Of a stretch of DNA of 64,000 nucleotides, positions 33,336 to 42,334 are shown piece by piece (position 1 is the stretch's first letter; every line of letters begins with the position of its first letter). The translations under genes were made by a program, and so were the position numbers. Origin of the DNA: M3007 sp964484205 (GTDB taxonomy: Bacteria; Bacteroidota; Bacteroidia; Chitinophagales; Saprospiraceae); the NCBI GenBank assembly GCA_964484205.1, contig CAZAEZ010000016.1, forward strand, positions 1-64,000, written 5' to 3'. The notes beneath the pieces are model-generated. The model ran no database searches and was not told the DNA's origin. It saw only the letters and a list, made by a program, of their open reading frames with translations.

Positions 33336-34592
33336 ATGGAAATCATGCGTCTTTCCAAACCCGACCACACCCTTCGGGGTACCGTCGCACTCGAGGGCTC
33401 CAAAAGCCTGAGCAACCGCGCATTGGTCATCCTGGCCCTTGCCGATGCTGATCCCGGACAATGGCTGAGCGGACTTTCCGACTCCAAAGACACGCAAACC
33501 CTGCTGCAAGTCCTGCAAAAGCCATCCGCCCGGTACGATGCCGGCGATGCGGGCACTACTTTCCGCTTTCTTACCGCTTACCTGGCCTTGCAGCCGGGCG
33601 AACAGGAACTGACCGGCTCGGCCCGCATGTGCGAGCGCCCGATCGGCGCCCTGGTGGAGGCGCTGCGCAGTTTGGGCGCCCGGATCGACTATCTTGGCCG
33701 CTCCGGATACCCGCCGCTGCGTATTGGCCCGCCCGATTTTTCAACTAAAAAAATGCAAACGGTCCGGATAGATGCCAGTGTAAGCAGCCAGTTTCTTTCC
33801 GCGCTTTTGCTCATCGGTCCGTACCTGCCCGGCGGCCTGGAGCTGATCCCCGAAGGACGGCAGGTTTCCCGGCCCTACCTCGAAATGACCATGCAGATGA
33901 TGCGGTTTTTCGGCGCCGATACGCAATGGCAGGGCGACCGGATCCGGGTGGCGCCCGGGCAGTATGTGCCCCGGCACTTGCGCATCGAAGCCGATTGGTC
34001 GGCAGCGTCCTACTGGTATGCAATGGCTGCTTTTGCCGAAACGGTGGACCTCAAGTTGGAAGGCCTTTTTGCCGACAGCTGGCAGGGCGACCGGATAATC
34101 CGGGAATTGATGAACGATTTTGGAGTGGCCAGCCGGGCGTTTGGCCCCACCAGCATCCTTTCTCCCAATGGAAACGGGAGGCCGGCCAGACACACAGTCG
34201 ATTTTCGCAACTGCCCCGACATTGCCCAAACAATGGCCGTCGTATACGCCGGACTGGGCATTCCCGCGGTGTTTACCGGGCTCGAAACGCTGGCCATCAA
34301 AGAAACCGACCGCACCAGCGCCCTGGGCATCGAACTGGCTAAGATCGGCGTACATTTCGGCCCGGAAACGCCCGGCAGCGAACGCTACGTTTTGCAAGGC
34401 AAAGCCCATTGGGATGCACCGACCCGCTTCGCTACTTACGGCGATCACCGGATGGCCATGGCGTTTGCAACCCTGGCCATGCTGGGACCCGTCGAGATTG
34501 AAAATCCGGGCGTCGTAGCGAAATCCTATCCGGCCTTCTGGGAGCATCTGGCACAGGTTGGCTTTTCCACTGAAAAACATACCGCACCGTGA
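33336..34592 (+). CDS. aroA: 3-phosphoshikimate 1-carboxyvinyltransferase (EPSP synthase)
   Basis: 418 aa from MEIMRLSKPDHTL; the ATG 9 nt later (MRLSKPD) is also possible. EPSP synthase signatures: EGSKSLSNRALVILALA, AGDAGTTFRFLTAYLA, CERPIGALVEALRSLGA, DASVSSQFLSALLLI, ETDRTSALGIELAKIG and YGDHRMAMAFA. It joins phosphoenolpyruvate to shikimate 3-phosphate in aromatic amino acid synthesis. The GYDIA kinase gene overlaps its stop by 4 nt (GTGA). Confidence 0.96.
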   Translation: MEIMRLSKPDHTLRGTVALEGSKSLSNRALVILALADADPGQWLSGLSDSKDTQTLLQVLQKPSARYDAGDAGTTFRFLTAYLALQPGEQELTGSARMCERPIGALVEALRSLGARIDYLGRSGYPPLRIGPPDFSTKKMQTVRIDASVSSQFLSALLLIGPYLPGGLELIPEGRQVSRPYLEMTMQMMRFFGADTQWQGDRIRVAPGQYVPRHLRIEADWSAASYWYAMAAFAETVDLKLEGLFADSWQGDRIIRELMNDFGVASRAFGPTSILSPNGNGRPARHTVDFRNCPDIAQTMAVVYAGLGIPAVFTGLETLAIKETDRTSALGIELAKIGVHFGPETPGSERYVLQGKAHWDAPTRFATYGDHRMAMAFATLAMLGPVEIENPGVVAKSYPAFWEHLAQVGFSTEKHTAP

Positions 34593-35530
34593 AAAACGAT
34601 ACCGAAACCACTACCATTCGCGCCCGCGGCAAATTGTTGCTCACCGGGGAATATGCCGTGCTCGACGGGGCGCAGGCCCTGGCAGTGCCGGTGCGCTACG
34701 GCCAAACGCTGGAGGTGCGCGTATCGGCGGATGCTGAAAAGTTGTACTGGGAAAGTATGGACGAACAAGGCATAACCTGGTTCAACGCCACATTTTCCCT
34801 GCCGGCGCTCAACGTACTGGAAACCACCGGTGTCTTCACCGCCGAACGGCTGCAGGGCATACTGGCCGCCTGCCGGAAGCAAAATCCGGAATTTCTTACC
34901 CGTGCGGGTTGGCAGGTGCGCACGCGTACCGATTTTCCGCGCCGCTGGGGTTTGGGCACCAGCAGCACGCTCATTGCTGCGCTGGCGCGTTGGGCCGGCG
35001 TCGATCCGTATGCAGTGTTGTTCGACACGTTTGGCGGCTCGGGCTACGATATTGCCTGCGCTTTTGCCGAGGGGCCGTTGCTGTACCGGCTGGAGGAAAA
35101 ACAACCCCACGTGCAGCCCGTTCATTTTTCACCGGCATTTGCCGCCCACTTGTGTTTTGTTTTTTTAGGTAAAAAACAAAACAGCCGCGCCGGAATTCAG
35201 CGGTATCGCGAGCGGGCGCAGGGTGATCCGGATTTTATTGAAAAAATTACCGCGCTGACGGAACGTGCCGTTCAGGCGCAAACGCTGGCAGATTTCAGCG
35301 CTGCAATGCTCGAGCACGAGCAATTGATCGGCCGGACACTCGATCTGCCGCGGGCGCAGGATTTGTACTTCCCGGATTTTCCCGGGGTGGTGAAAAGCCT
35401 GGGCGCCTGGGGCGGCGACTTTGTGCTGGCCATGAGTGCGCAGGCGCCGGCTTCGGTAACGGACTATTTTTTGAAAAAAGGTTTTCCGACTTGTTTGGCG
35501 TACCGGGATATGGTTATCTCCTCGCAATAG
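34589..35530 (+). CDS. GYDIA family GHMP kinase
   Basis: 313 aa from GTG at 34589, overlapping the aroA stop. The N-terminus ARGKLLLTGEYAVLDGAQAL is mevalonate-kinase-like; WGLGTSSTLIAALARW is the ATP-binding GHMP motif; FGGSGYDIACA is the family-defining GYDIA motif. This Bacteroidota family is related to mevalonate and phosphomevalonate kinases, and may phosphorylate an isoprenoid precursor; the substrate is not established. Translational coupling to aroA is likely. Confidence 0.9.
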   Translation: MKNDTETTTIRARGKLLLTGEYAVLDGAQALAVPVRYGQTLEVRVSADAEKLYWESMDEQGITWFNATFSLPALNVLETTGVFTAERLQGILAACRKQNPEFLTRAGWQVRTRTDFPRRWGLGTSSTLIAALARWAGVDPYAVLFDTFGGSGYDIACAFAEGPLLYRLEEKQPHVQPVHFSPAFAAHLCFVFLGKKQNSRAGIQRYRERAQGDPDFIEKITALTERAVQAQTLADFSAAMLEHEQLIGRTLDLPRAQDLYFPDFPGVVKSLGAWGGDFVLAMSAQAPASVTDYFLKKGFPTCLAYRDMVISSQ

Positions 35531-35589
35531 TCGGTGAAGCGTAATAGCCGGCGGAAAGTGGTTCGCAAAAATGATGATGCCGTGCATAC

Positions 35590-35618
35590 TGTCGGCGTGA
35601 CTCAAAATCACGCCGACA
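35590..35618. terminator. Hairpin between convergent genes
   Basis: TGTCGGCGTGA (35590-35600), loop CTCAAAA, TCACGCCGACA (35608-35618): perfect 11-bp stem. No long T-run. It could end both the GYDIA kinase and the DUF2142 transcripts. A related half (CGCCGGCGTGACTCGCA) is at about 37170. Confidence 0.65.
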
Positions 35619-35665
35619 ATAAACCAATCAAGGTTGATTTTTTAGAAACCGTGCTCTACCGGGCG

Positions 35666-37075
35666 TCAGTAATACCGCGCATAAGCCGCAAACAGGCTCA
35701 CACATAGTGCCAGCACACTGACCACCATGACAAGTTGCCGGGTATAAGCAAATCGGAAAAGCCCCGGCATGGCCAGCCAGACCAATGGCAGGACCGGGAT
35801 AAAATACCGCCCGCTCATGCTCAAAATGCGCGGATGCCCCACCGGCGCCCACATCAGGTACAGCGTGGTGGCCAGACTGATGGCCATTAATGCTGCGATC
35901 GAGACAAATAATATTCTCGCCTTATTCGGAAGTTCGGCCGGTTGTTTTTGCACAAACGAAAACAACGTGGTCAATAACAGCAGGGCAATTGTCCAACCCG
36001 GGAGGTAATTTTTTTCCCAACCAAATTTCCCGAAATAATGCGCCGTTATGGCCTGCGCGTTTTCAGCAAAAGACAAGCCGAGTATTTTTATAAACTGAAC
36101 GGGATTTTCCAAAATATGGAAAAACTGCGCGCCGGGATCCACACCTTCGTTGAGGGTGACCTGCCCGGCAAAAAGCGGGTTGTATTGATCTTTAGGCAAA
36201 AATAAGTTGCTGGATTGGCTGTTCCAGGCGGCTATAATTCCAAGGGCCAGGATCAATAAACCCAGGGCATAGCGGTTCCGGTGTTCCGGTTTTTCAAATG
36301 ATATTTTCGGCAATAGAAATGCGAGCAATACAACAGGCGCGTATACAAATTTATTCAATGCCAGCACAGCAATGCCCACGGCAAGCCATACCATTTGCTC
36401 TTGAGTCAGCTTGTTTGTTTTTTCTATAATTTTTCTATAAAAAAAGGCTATGGTTAAAAAGGCTACACCGTTCGTTACCACATCGCCGCCGGCGCTGGCA
36501 TTGATAAACACAGAACCGGGCAACAGTGCCAAAAAAGCAAAAGCCCATTGGTGCTGGGGCATTATTTCTATTGCTTTTGAAATTAAAACAATCCAAAATG
36601 AAAGCGTGAAACACCGGATAAGATAAAGAGCAAACAACGGTTTTATTCCGAGCGCCAAACTGATTTTTGCAGCAACTATTTGAGGAAGATAGACTGAAAA
36701 CGGATACAGCCCGGTATTCGGAAAATCGGCAAACGTTTTTATCCGGACATTCAATTCTATCGATTTTGCCTGCGCAAATTTTTGGGCGGTTTGTTTGGCG
36801 CTATAGTCAAACTTCATGGGCAAGTAGATTGCTTCCAGCTGACCGATACTTTCCGGAGTTTCGCCGCCCAGGCGGTTGTCCCGCTGTTCGCCCCAAAAAT
36901 GGCCTTCGGCCAAATGGAACGCCCGTTCGATATGATCGGCCTCGTCGGGTACCTGAAACGGCGGGATCAGGAAAACAATAGCCAGGCCAAAAATGAGGGC
37001 TGTGATCTGGAAAAAACGTACGGGCGAAAGATTGATCAGGGCTTCCGCGAAAGGGGAAAGGCCTGGGTTAGTCAT
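35666..37075 (-). CDS. DUF2142 polytopic membrane protein
   Basis: 469 aa with about ten transmembrane helices. The N-terminal FLIPPFQVPDEADHIERAFHLAEG is the hallmark of DUF2142 (PPxQxPDExxHxxR), which belongs to the GT-C glycosyltransferase-like superfamily; the D/E pair in this loop would be the catalytic/metal site. Such proteins may transfer sugars from polyprenyl phosphate donors onto surface polymers. Base composition is more AT-rich than the neighbours in places, which may point to transfer. Confidence 0.88.
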   Translation of the reverse strand: MTNPGLSPFAEALINLSPVRFFQITALIFGLAIVFLIPPFQVPDEADHIERAFHLAEGHFWGEQRDNRLGGETPESIGQLEAIYLPMKFDYSAKQTAQKFAQAKSIELNVRIKTFADFPNTGLYPFSVYLPQIVAAKISLALGIKPLFALYLIRCFTLSFWIVLISKAIEIMPQHQWAFAFLALLPGSVFINASAGGDVVTNGVAFLTIAFFYRKIIEKTNKLTQEQMVWLAVGIAVLALNKFVYAPVVLLAFLLPKISFEKPEHRNRYALGLLILALGIIAAWNSQSSNLFLPKDQYNPLFAGQVTLNEGVDPGAQFFHILENPVQFIKILGLSFAENAQAITAHYFGKFGWEKNYLPGWTIALLLLTTLFSFVQKQPAELPNKARILFVSIAALMAISLATTLYLMWAPVGHPRILSMSGRYFIPVLPLVWLAMPGLFRFAYTRQLVMVVSVLALCVSLFAAYARYY

Positions 37076-37238
37076 ATGCTTCCGGATTGCCCCCCGTTAG
37101 GATTTTTGACACCATGAGAAATGCTTAAAAAAGTCCGCAAACAGGCTAAAAATAGAACTTGCTGCGCATATCGCCGGCGTGACTCGCAGTCTAATCTACC
37201 GCAAACCACTTGCTCCCTGGTAAAATACTGCCGCATAT

Positions 37239-37346
37239 CGTTTGATGCATACTACTGGACATTTCCGTTAGACCTTCCAGGTTTCGCAAACCTGGAAGGC
37301 CTGAGCGCGTCCGAAAAACAAAATGTCCAGTAGTATGCGTTTGATG
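37239..37346. mobile_element. 90-bp MITE-like element with 17-bp TIRs and 9-bp target duplication
   Basis: The element is 37248-37337. Terminal inverted repeats CATACTACTGGACATTT (37248-37264 and complement at 37321-37337) are perfect. Both sides are flanked by the direct repeat CGTTTGATG (37239-37247 and 37338-37346). Inside is a second perfect hairpin with 12-bp arms, CCTTCCAGGTTT (37273-37284) and its complement (37288-37299). It carries no gene. The rest of the gene-free stretch 37076-37425 shows nothing else recognisable. Confidence 0.85.
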
Positions 37347-37425
37347 TTTTTTTTAGATTTTTAAGCGCTAAACATTGTAGCGGCAAATCAGTTATAAGCT
37401 GAGCATAACTTAACCACAGCATTCC

Positions 37426-38154
37426 ATGCCCACCACCTGGTACGACAGTGTCGTCACAAAAATCGAAGACGCCGGCCCGCATGTAAAGCGGTTCTGGCTG
37501 GAAACGCCCGGCGCCGATCGGCCCGACTTCAAGGCCGGCCAGTTTGTCACCATAGACCTCCCGATCGGCGAAAAACGCCTGCAACGCTGGCGCAGCTATT
37601 CCATTGCCAACGCCCCGGCCGACGATCCCAACTTCCTGGAACTTTGCATTGTGAAAGCGCCGGACGGATTGGGTTCCAAGTATTTTTTTGAAGCAGTACA
37701 CCCGGGTTCCACCTTGCGCTGGAAAGGCCCCGAAGGCACCTTTTGCCTGCCCGAAACGATCGATAAAGACCTGGTGCTCATTTGTACGGGCACGGGCGTG
37801 GCGCCTTTCCGGAGCATGCTGCGCGACCTGCAACACGCCGGCCGCCCGCACCGGAACATCCACCTGATTTTCGGTACCCGTACCGAAGCCGACATCCTGT
37901 ACCGCGAAGAATTTGAAACGCTGGCACGCACTATGCCGGGCTTTCGCTACGATGTGGCGCTTTCCCGCCAGCCCGACTGGCCCGGCTACCAGGGATACGT
38001 GCACCAGATTTACCTCAAGGAATACGCGGAAAAACGACCCGATATCCAGTTTTACATCTGCGGCTGGAGCAACATGATTGATGAGGCCGTGGCCAACCTG
38101 CTGATCAAACTGGGCTATGACCGGACGCAGATTTTGTACGAGATGTACGGTTGA
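37426..38154 (+). CDS. FNR-like FAD/NAD(P)-binding oxidoreductase
   Basis: 242 aa. A ferredoxin-NADP reductase fold: FAD-binding RWRSYSIANAP (RxYS motif), GSTLRWKGPEGTF, the pyridine-nucleotide motif LICTGTGVAPFRSML, then FGTRTEADILYREEFE and FYICGWSNMIDEA (C-G/S motif), ending in an aromatic-glycine (EMYG). No iron-sulfur domain is fused, so it probably passes electrons to or from ferredoxin, flavodoxin or a separate oxygenase. Monocistronic between two repeat-bearing spacers. Confidence 0.88.
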   Translation: MPTTWYDSVVTKIEDAGPHVKRFWLETPGADRPDFKAGQFVTIDLPIGEKRLQRWRSYSIANAPADDPNFLELCIVKAPDGLGSKYFFEAVHPGSTLRWKGPEGTFCLPETIDKDLVLICTGTGVAPFRSMLRDLQHAGRPHRNIHLIFGTRTEADILYREEFETLARTMPGFRYDVALSRQPDWPGYQGYVHQIYLKEYAEKRPDIQFYICGWSNMIDEAVANLLIKLGYDRTQILYEMYG

Positions 38155-38166
38155 GTGGTTGATTAA

Positions 38167-38328
38167 TTAACCCAAGTTGTGACCAACAAAAAGTAGACAG
38201 GATTTACAAGATCAACAGGATTTTATCAGGCCGGCTGCGCCGCCATCCGGTTTGTAAAAGTCGGCGTAGCCGACGCTGATCATGTAAATCCTGTCCATTT
38301 TTTCCTGGTAGGTCACAACTTGAGTTAA
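38167..38328. repeat. 162-bp inverted-repeat element
   Basis: Ends TTAACCCAAGTTGTGACC (38167-38184) and GGTCACAACTTGAGTTAA (38311-38328) are inverted with one mismatch; pairing resumes inside with GACAGGATTTACA. The centre holds a GTCGGCGTAGCCGAC hairpin. It looks like a non-coding palindromic element. No clear target duplication. Confidence 0.75.
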
Positions 38329-38362
38329 CTATGGTAGGCAGCCTCTGATCGTTTTAGCATTC

Positions 38363-38439
38363 GGATGACGCGCACTCACCTTTAAGCAAAATAAATCCGT
38401 GAGCATTTGTGTTTCGCCGCAGGCGAATCCGCGTCATCC
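38363..38439. repeat. Inverted repeat (GGATGACGCG)
   Basis: GGATGACGCG (38363-38372) and CGCGTCATCC (38430-38439) pair over a 57-bp spacer that contains TTCGCCGCAGGCGAA. It lies just before the 3' end of the S41 protease gene and may help end its transcript. Confidence 0.55.
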
Positions 38440-38453
38440 GTGTTCTAAATAAA

Positions 38454-40079
38454 TTATCCCGCCAAAATCGACTTGTACTTCGCTTCGTCGTGCAGCAATT
38501 TCACGGCGGCGTCCACTTCCGGGTCGTTCTTCAGGCTTTTGCGCACTTTGCCCCGCTGGAAAAACACGCGCCCCACAAGTTCCTGTTCAATTTCATGCAC
38601 AATGCGGGCTTTGTTTTTAAGCATTTCACCTTTTTTCTCGGCTTTGATCTTGTTTTCCATGGCCTGTATATCGGCGCCGATGGGAAAATTTTCGCTGGTG
38701 GCCAGGGTGCTGAGTTCTTTTAGTTTTTGCTCCGAAGCGCTTTCGTATTCGAAGTTTTTGCTTTGAACAAAACGGTTGAAATCGTCCCAGCCGGTAAACG
38801 CAAACGTTTCGATCGAGTCAATTTTGGGCTGCTTGAGCATCCACTCGGTGGCATAGTCGAAAATGATGTTTTGGTCGAGCAAGGCCCGCACGATTCCGGT
38901 AGCCGTATCCACCGGCAAGGTTACGTCGGGCGCCACGCCACCGCCGTCGAGCACACGGCGGCCGTTGCGGGTTTTGAAGGCCGCGCGTTCGGTGTCGGGG
39001 ATGTGCACCGGCTCGCCGTTTTTGTAGCGCACCGCCTGGATGCAGCGCCCCGAAGGGATGTAATACTTCGCCGTGGTCAGTTTGATCTTGGCGTTGTAGC
39101 CGACGTCTTTGGTATTTTGCACCAGGCCTTTTCCATAACTGCGCTGGCCCAAAAGCACGCCCCGGTCGGTGTCCTGAATGGACCCGCAGACGATTTCACT
39201 GGCCGATGCGCTCATTTTATTGATCAGTACGACCACCGGAATTTCTTTGTCGATGGGGCTGTGCAGCGTTTTGAAGCTGCGGTCCCATTCCGGCACTTTG
39301 CCTTTGGTGCTGACGATAAATTCGCCTTTCGGCAAAAACACATTGGCCACATTGACGGCTTCGTTCAACAGGCCGCCACCGTTTTCGCGCAGGTCGAGGA
39401 TCACGCCTTTCAAATCGGGATTTTTGCGTTTGAGTTCCTGCAGCGCGTTGGCCACATTTTCCCCGGCAGCACGCGTAAAGGTGCTCAGGTAAATATAGCC
39501 GATACCCTGATCAACGATGCCGGCGTGCGGCACATTTTGCGATTCGATCTCGCCGCGTTCGAGGGTGATGCGCTGGTTTTTGCTTTCGCCGGGGCGCTGC
39601 ACTTCCAGGTCGATTTTGGTGCCGGGCACGCCGCGCAGAAAGGCCATCACGTCGTCTTTGCTGCGGCCTTTGGCGCTCTGGCCATCCACGGTTAGGATAG
39701 CATCGCCCACTTTGAGTCCTGATTTATGTGCAGGGCTGTCTTCGAAAATTTCGGTGATCACCACCCAGTCGCCCATTTGTTTGGCTTCGGCGCCCACGCT
39801 GTTGTAGCGGCCGTCGTAGAGGTAGCGGTAGCCCTCGATATCCGTTTCGGAAATATAATTGGTGAACGGGTCGAGGCCGCCGAGCATGGCGTCCATCCCG
39901 GTGCGCATGAGTTTGCCGGGGTCCAGTTCATCCACATAGGCGTGGTTGATTTCCTTGTAGGCGTTGGTAAAAATTTCAAGGTTTTTGATGATCTCAAAGT
40001 ACTTGTTGTCATCAAATCCTTTGAAAGCAAACAGGCCGGCAGCAGCCAGGCAGATCAACAGAAAAATTCGTTTGTGCAT
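38454..40079 (-). CDS. S41 family carboxyl-terminal processing protease
   Basis: 541 aa. N-terminal hydrophobic anchor (IFLLICLAAAGLFAFKGF), PDZ domain about residues 85-170 (GAEAKQMGDWVVITEIFEDS), then the S41 catalytic core: GVILDLRENGGGLLNEAV, catalytic Ser in NKMSASASEIVCGS and Lys in QRSYGKGLVQ. Periplasmic CtpA/Prc-type protease that degrades or matures envelope proteins. The C-terminal about 130 residues form the helical extension typical of Bacteroidota members. Confidence 0.93.
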   Translation of the reverse strand: MHKRIFLLICLAAAGLFAFKGFDDNKYFEIIKNLEIFTNAYKEINHAYVDELDPGKLMRTGMDAMLGGLDPFTNYISETDIEGYRYLYDGRYNSVGAEAKQMGDWVVITEIFEDSPAHKSGLKVGDAILTVDGQSAKGRSKDDVMAFLRGVPGTKIDLEVQRPGESKNQRITLERGEIESQNVPHAGIVDQGIGYIYLSTFTRAAGENVANALQELKRKNPDLKGVILDLRENGGGLLNEAVNVANVFLPKGEFIVSTKGKVPEWDRSFKTLHSPIDKEIPVVVLINKMSASASEIVCGSIQDTDRGVLLGQRSYGKGLVQNTKDVGYNAKIKLTTAKYYIPSGRCIQAVRYKNGEPVHIPDTERAAFKTRNGRRVLDGGGVAPDVTLPVDTATGIVRALLDQNIIFDYATEWMLKQPKIDSIETFAFTGWDDFNRFVQSKNFEYESASEQKLKELSTLATSENFPIGADIQAMENKIKAEKKGEMLKNKARIVHEIEQELVGRVFFQRGKVRKSLKNDPEVDAAVKLLHDEAKYKSILAG

Positions 40080-40082
40080 AAT

Positions 40083-40147
40083 TTTTAGGTTACTGGTTTG
40101 AGGGTTCGAGGGTTACTGGTTTCGGGTTTCGGGTTCCTGGTTTTGGG
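40083..40147. repeat. Degenerate low-complexity repeat upstream of the S41 gene
   Basis: Made of GGGTTACTGGTTT/GGGTTTCGGG words. The same vocabulary occurs in the perfect inverted repeat at 18780-18872 and, on the other strand, at about 21530-21580. Confidence 0.6.
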
Positions 40148-40277
40148 TTGAATTTGACCAAAATAGCGCGGTTGAGCTGGGCAATTTTTATTTTCCGACA
40201 AAACTACGGGCAAATACCGCGTATTCGTGGAAACGGCTGTTTTTTTGAGTCAAAAGGATACCGGACCCCGAATCAAA

Positions 40278-41036
40278 TCAACCCAAAAACTGCCGCAGCA
40301 CCGCCAGCAGTTCATCCGGCTTGTCGGCATGCACCCAGTGCCCGGCGCCTTCGATCGTCGCGATTTCTGCCTGCGGAAACAGGGACTTGATTAACGCAAA
40401 ATCGCTGTCTTTGATATACCCGGACTTGCTGCCGCGAATAAAAAGCACGGGTTTGTCAAAAGCCGGGCCGCCGACGCCGGCCAATACATCCGGATAGGCC
40501 TGCCAGAGTACGGGCAGGTTCATTTTCCAGGCGTAGCTGCCGTCTTTGTTGCGGGTAATATTTTTCAGTAAAAACTGGCGGACACCGAATTCGGGAATGT
40601 GTTTTTGCAGAAAATCATCTGCCTCCTGGCGGGTGCCGACCTTGCTCAGGTCCAGCGCCAGCAGGGCTTCGTAAATATCGCTGTGGTTGTCCGACGCCGG
40701 GCCGGGAGCAATATCGACGACCACAAGTTTATCGACCATGTCGGGGTGATCGAGGGCAAACTGCATGGCCACCTTGCCGCCCATGGAATGCCCGATCAGG
40801 GTGGTGGTGAAAATCCAGTGATGCTCCAGGAAGGCTTTCAGGTCTTCCGCCATCTCGGGGTACGTGTGGCTGGGCAGGTGTGGCGACCTGCCGTGGTTGC
40901 GCAGGTCGGGTGTGATCACGAGGTGCTGGTCGGCCAATGCTTTGGCCACCGTTTGCCAGTTGTCGGAAAAACCGAAGAGGCCGTGCAGGATTACGATGGG
41001 GTCGCCCTGCCCAAATTCGCGTGCAAATAATTCCAT
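40278..41036 (-). CDS. Alpha/beta-fold hydrolase (YbfF-like)
   Basis: 252 aa. HGLFGFSDNWQTV forms the oxyanion region, LIGHSMGGKVAMQFA carries the nucleophilic Ser, and GAGHWVHADKPDEL the catalytic His; DLRNHGRSPHLPSHTYPEMAEDL is typical of YbfF/ABHD11 esterases. A cytoplasmic acyl esterase is likely. It diverges from the TPR lipoprotein gene. Confidence 0.88.
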   Translation of the reverse strand: MELFAREFGQGDPIVILHGLFGFSDNWQTVAKALADQHLVITPDLRNHGRSPHLPSHTYPEMAEDLKAFLEHHWIFTTTLIGHSMGGKVAMQFALDHPDMVDKLVVVDIAPGPASDNHSDIYEALLALDLSKVGTRQEADDFLQKHIPEFGVRQFLLKNITRNKDGSYAWKMNLPVLWQAYPDVLAGVGGPAFDKPVLFIRGSKSGYIKDSDFALIKSLFPQAEIATIEGAGHWVHADKPDELLAVLRQFLG

Positions 41037-41093
41037 GGTGCCGGTTTATCCCATCAAAACGAAGCCCGGGTTTTATTGTTTAAACGGGGGTGC

Positions 41094-41101
41094 TACTTTT
41101 G
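41094..41101 (+). promoter_or_regulatory. -7 box (TACTTTTG) for the TPR lipoprotein gene
   Basis: TACTTTTG, 36 nt before the ATG at 41138; TTG at 41076-41078 may be the -33 element with short spacing (15). Confidence 0.5.
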
Positions 41102-41137
41102 TACCCTTGTTTTTTTTCAGAAATTTTGCCCAACACA

Positions 41138-42157
41138 ATGCTACGAACTGTACTGATTGTCCTGATAAGCGCCGGCCTGCTCGCGGCCGGCAGTTGCAAA
41201 AACGATCCTAAAGATCAACCAAACGCCGGTGCGGATGCGCAGATAGACCCCGAGCTGGGCCGGCTGAACGCCTTGCTGATCCAGGAGCCGAACAACGACT
41301 CGCTGCTCTACCGGCGCGCCGAAGTGTACTACAACCTGGACGGCTTCGATGAAGCCCTCAACGACCTGCATGCGGCTATAAAAATTGATTCCTTGCACCC
41401 GCAATACTATCATTTGCTGGCCGATGTGCTGCTGGATTATGCCCGGCCCAACGATTCCAAACGCGCTATCGACGTGTTGCTCACGGCGGCGTATATGTTC
41501 CCGGGGCGGGTCCCGACCTTGTTGAAACTGAGCGAGTTTCAGCTGATCGTCCGTCAGCACGACGATGCCCTGGCCACGCTGGACAAAATCCTGCAAAAAA
41601 ACCCGCAAAATGCCGAAGCTTTTTTCATGGCGGGCCGGGTTGCGCTGGACAAAGGCGACACTACGCGCGCCATCGCCGCCTTGCAAAAGTCGGTGCAATA
41701 CGATGCCGACAACCCCGATGCCTGGCGCTTTCTGGGGCGTATTTTCTCCAACCGCGACAATCCCCTGGCCCTGCAGTATTTCGACAATGCCCTGCGTGTG
41801 GATTCGAATGATCTGGAATCGCGCGAATTCAAAGGCGCTTTTTACAAACGGCGCGGTGAGTTTGACCGGGCATTTGAAGTGTACCGGGATATCGTCGTGC
41901 GCAACCCGGATTATTCCAATGCCTATTTCGACATGGGGATGATCTACCTGGAGCTGGACTCCCTGCAAAAGGCCTACGACCATTTCGATCTGGCCATCAA
42001 AACCGACCCGCTTTTTGTGATAGCCTACTACTACCGGGGTCATGCCGCCGAACTTCAGGGAAATATCGCCGCCGCAAAAGCCGACTACCAGCAGGCCAGC
42101 GGCATGGCGCCGAATTATGCAGAACCCAAGGCGGCCCTGAAACGGTTGGGGTTGTAG
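41138..42157 (+). CDS. Tetratricopeptide-repeat lipoprotein
   Basis: 339 aa from MLRTVLIVLISAGLLAAGSC; the ATG at 41090 lies ahead of the promoter and was not used. The lipobox AAGSC predicts lipidation. The remainder consists of about eight TPR units (NDSLLYRRAEVYYNLDGFDEAL, PDAWRFLGRIFSNRDNPLAL, SNAYFDMGMIYLELDSLQKAY). A scaffold role in the envelope is likely. Its TAG stop is the second to fourth bases of a GTAGGGGCGACCC palindrome. Confidence 0.88.
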   Translation: MLRTVLIVLISAGLLAAGSCKNDPKDQPNAGADAQIDPELGRLNALLIQEPNNDSLLYRRAEVYYNLDGFDEALNDLHAAIKIDSLHPQYYHLLADVLLDYARPNDSKRAIDVLLTAAYMFPGRVPTLLKLSEFQLIVRQHDDALATLDKILQKNPQNAEAFFMAGRVALDKGDTTRAIAALQKSVQYDADNPDAWRFLGRIFSNRDNPLALQYFDNALRVDSNDLESREFKGAFYKRRGEFDRAFEVYRDIVVRNPDYSNAYFDMGMIYLELDSLQKAYDHFDLAIKTDPLFVIAYYYRGHAAELQGNIAAAKADYQQASGMAPNYAEPKAALKRLGL

Positions 42158-42300
42158 GGGCGACCCTTGCGGTCGCCCTGTTGGGACCCTTGCGGTCGCC
42201 CTGTTGGGACCCTTGCGGTCGCCCTGTTGGGACCCTTGCGGTCGCCCTGGTTTATGGCAGGCCGCCGTTTACAGGGCGGCCGCAAGGGCCGCCCCTACGA
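42155..42300. repeat. Palindrome array (GTAGGGGCGACCC family) with 23-bp tandem repeats
   Basis: Four tandem units of 23 bp (TTGGGACCCTTGCGGTCGCC type, the first starting GGGCGACCC) run from 42158 to about 42250. The array ends with the complementary GGCGGCCGCAAGGGCCGCCC and CTAC, so the whole segment is one long palindrome with an internally amplified left arm. It starts exactly at the stop codon of the TPR lipoprotein. Confidence 0.85.
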
Positions 42301-42334
42301 GGCCCCTCTATAATGGATAACCAAATAGATAAAA

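Noticed and set aside
33278..33556. 93-codon upstream extension of the SMUG-like gene
   Set aside because: It would lie antisense to aroA and its promoter; family similarity begins at the ATG at 33277.
42158..42250. 23-bp tandem repeats as a CRISPR array
   Set aside because: Units are contiguous with no unique spacers, and no cas genes are present; this is an amplified palindrome arm.
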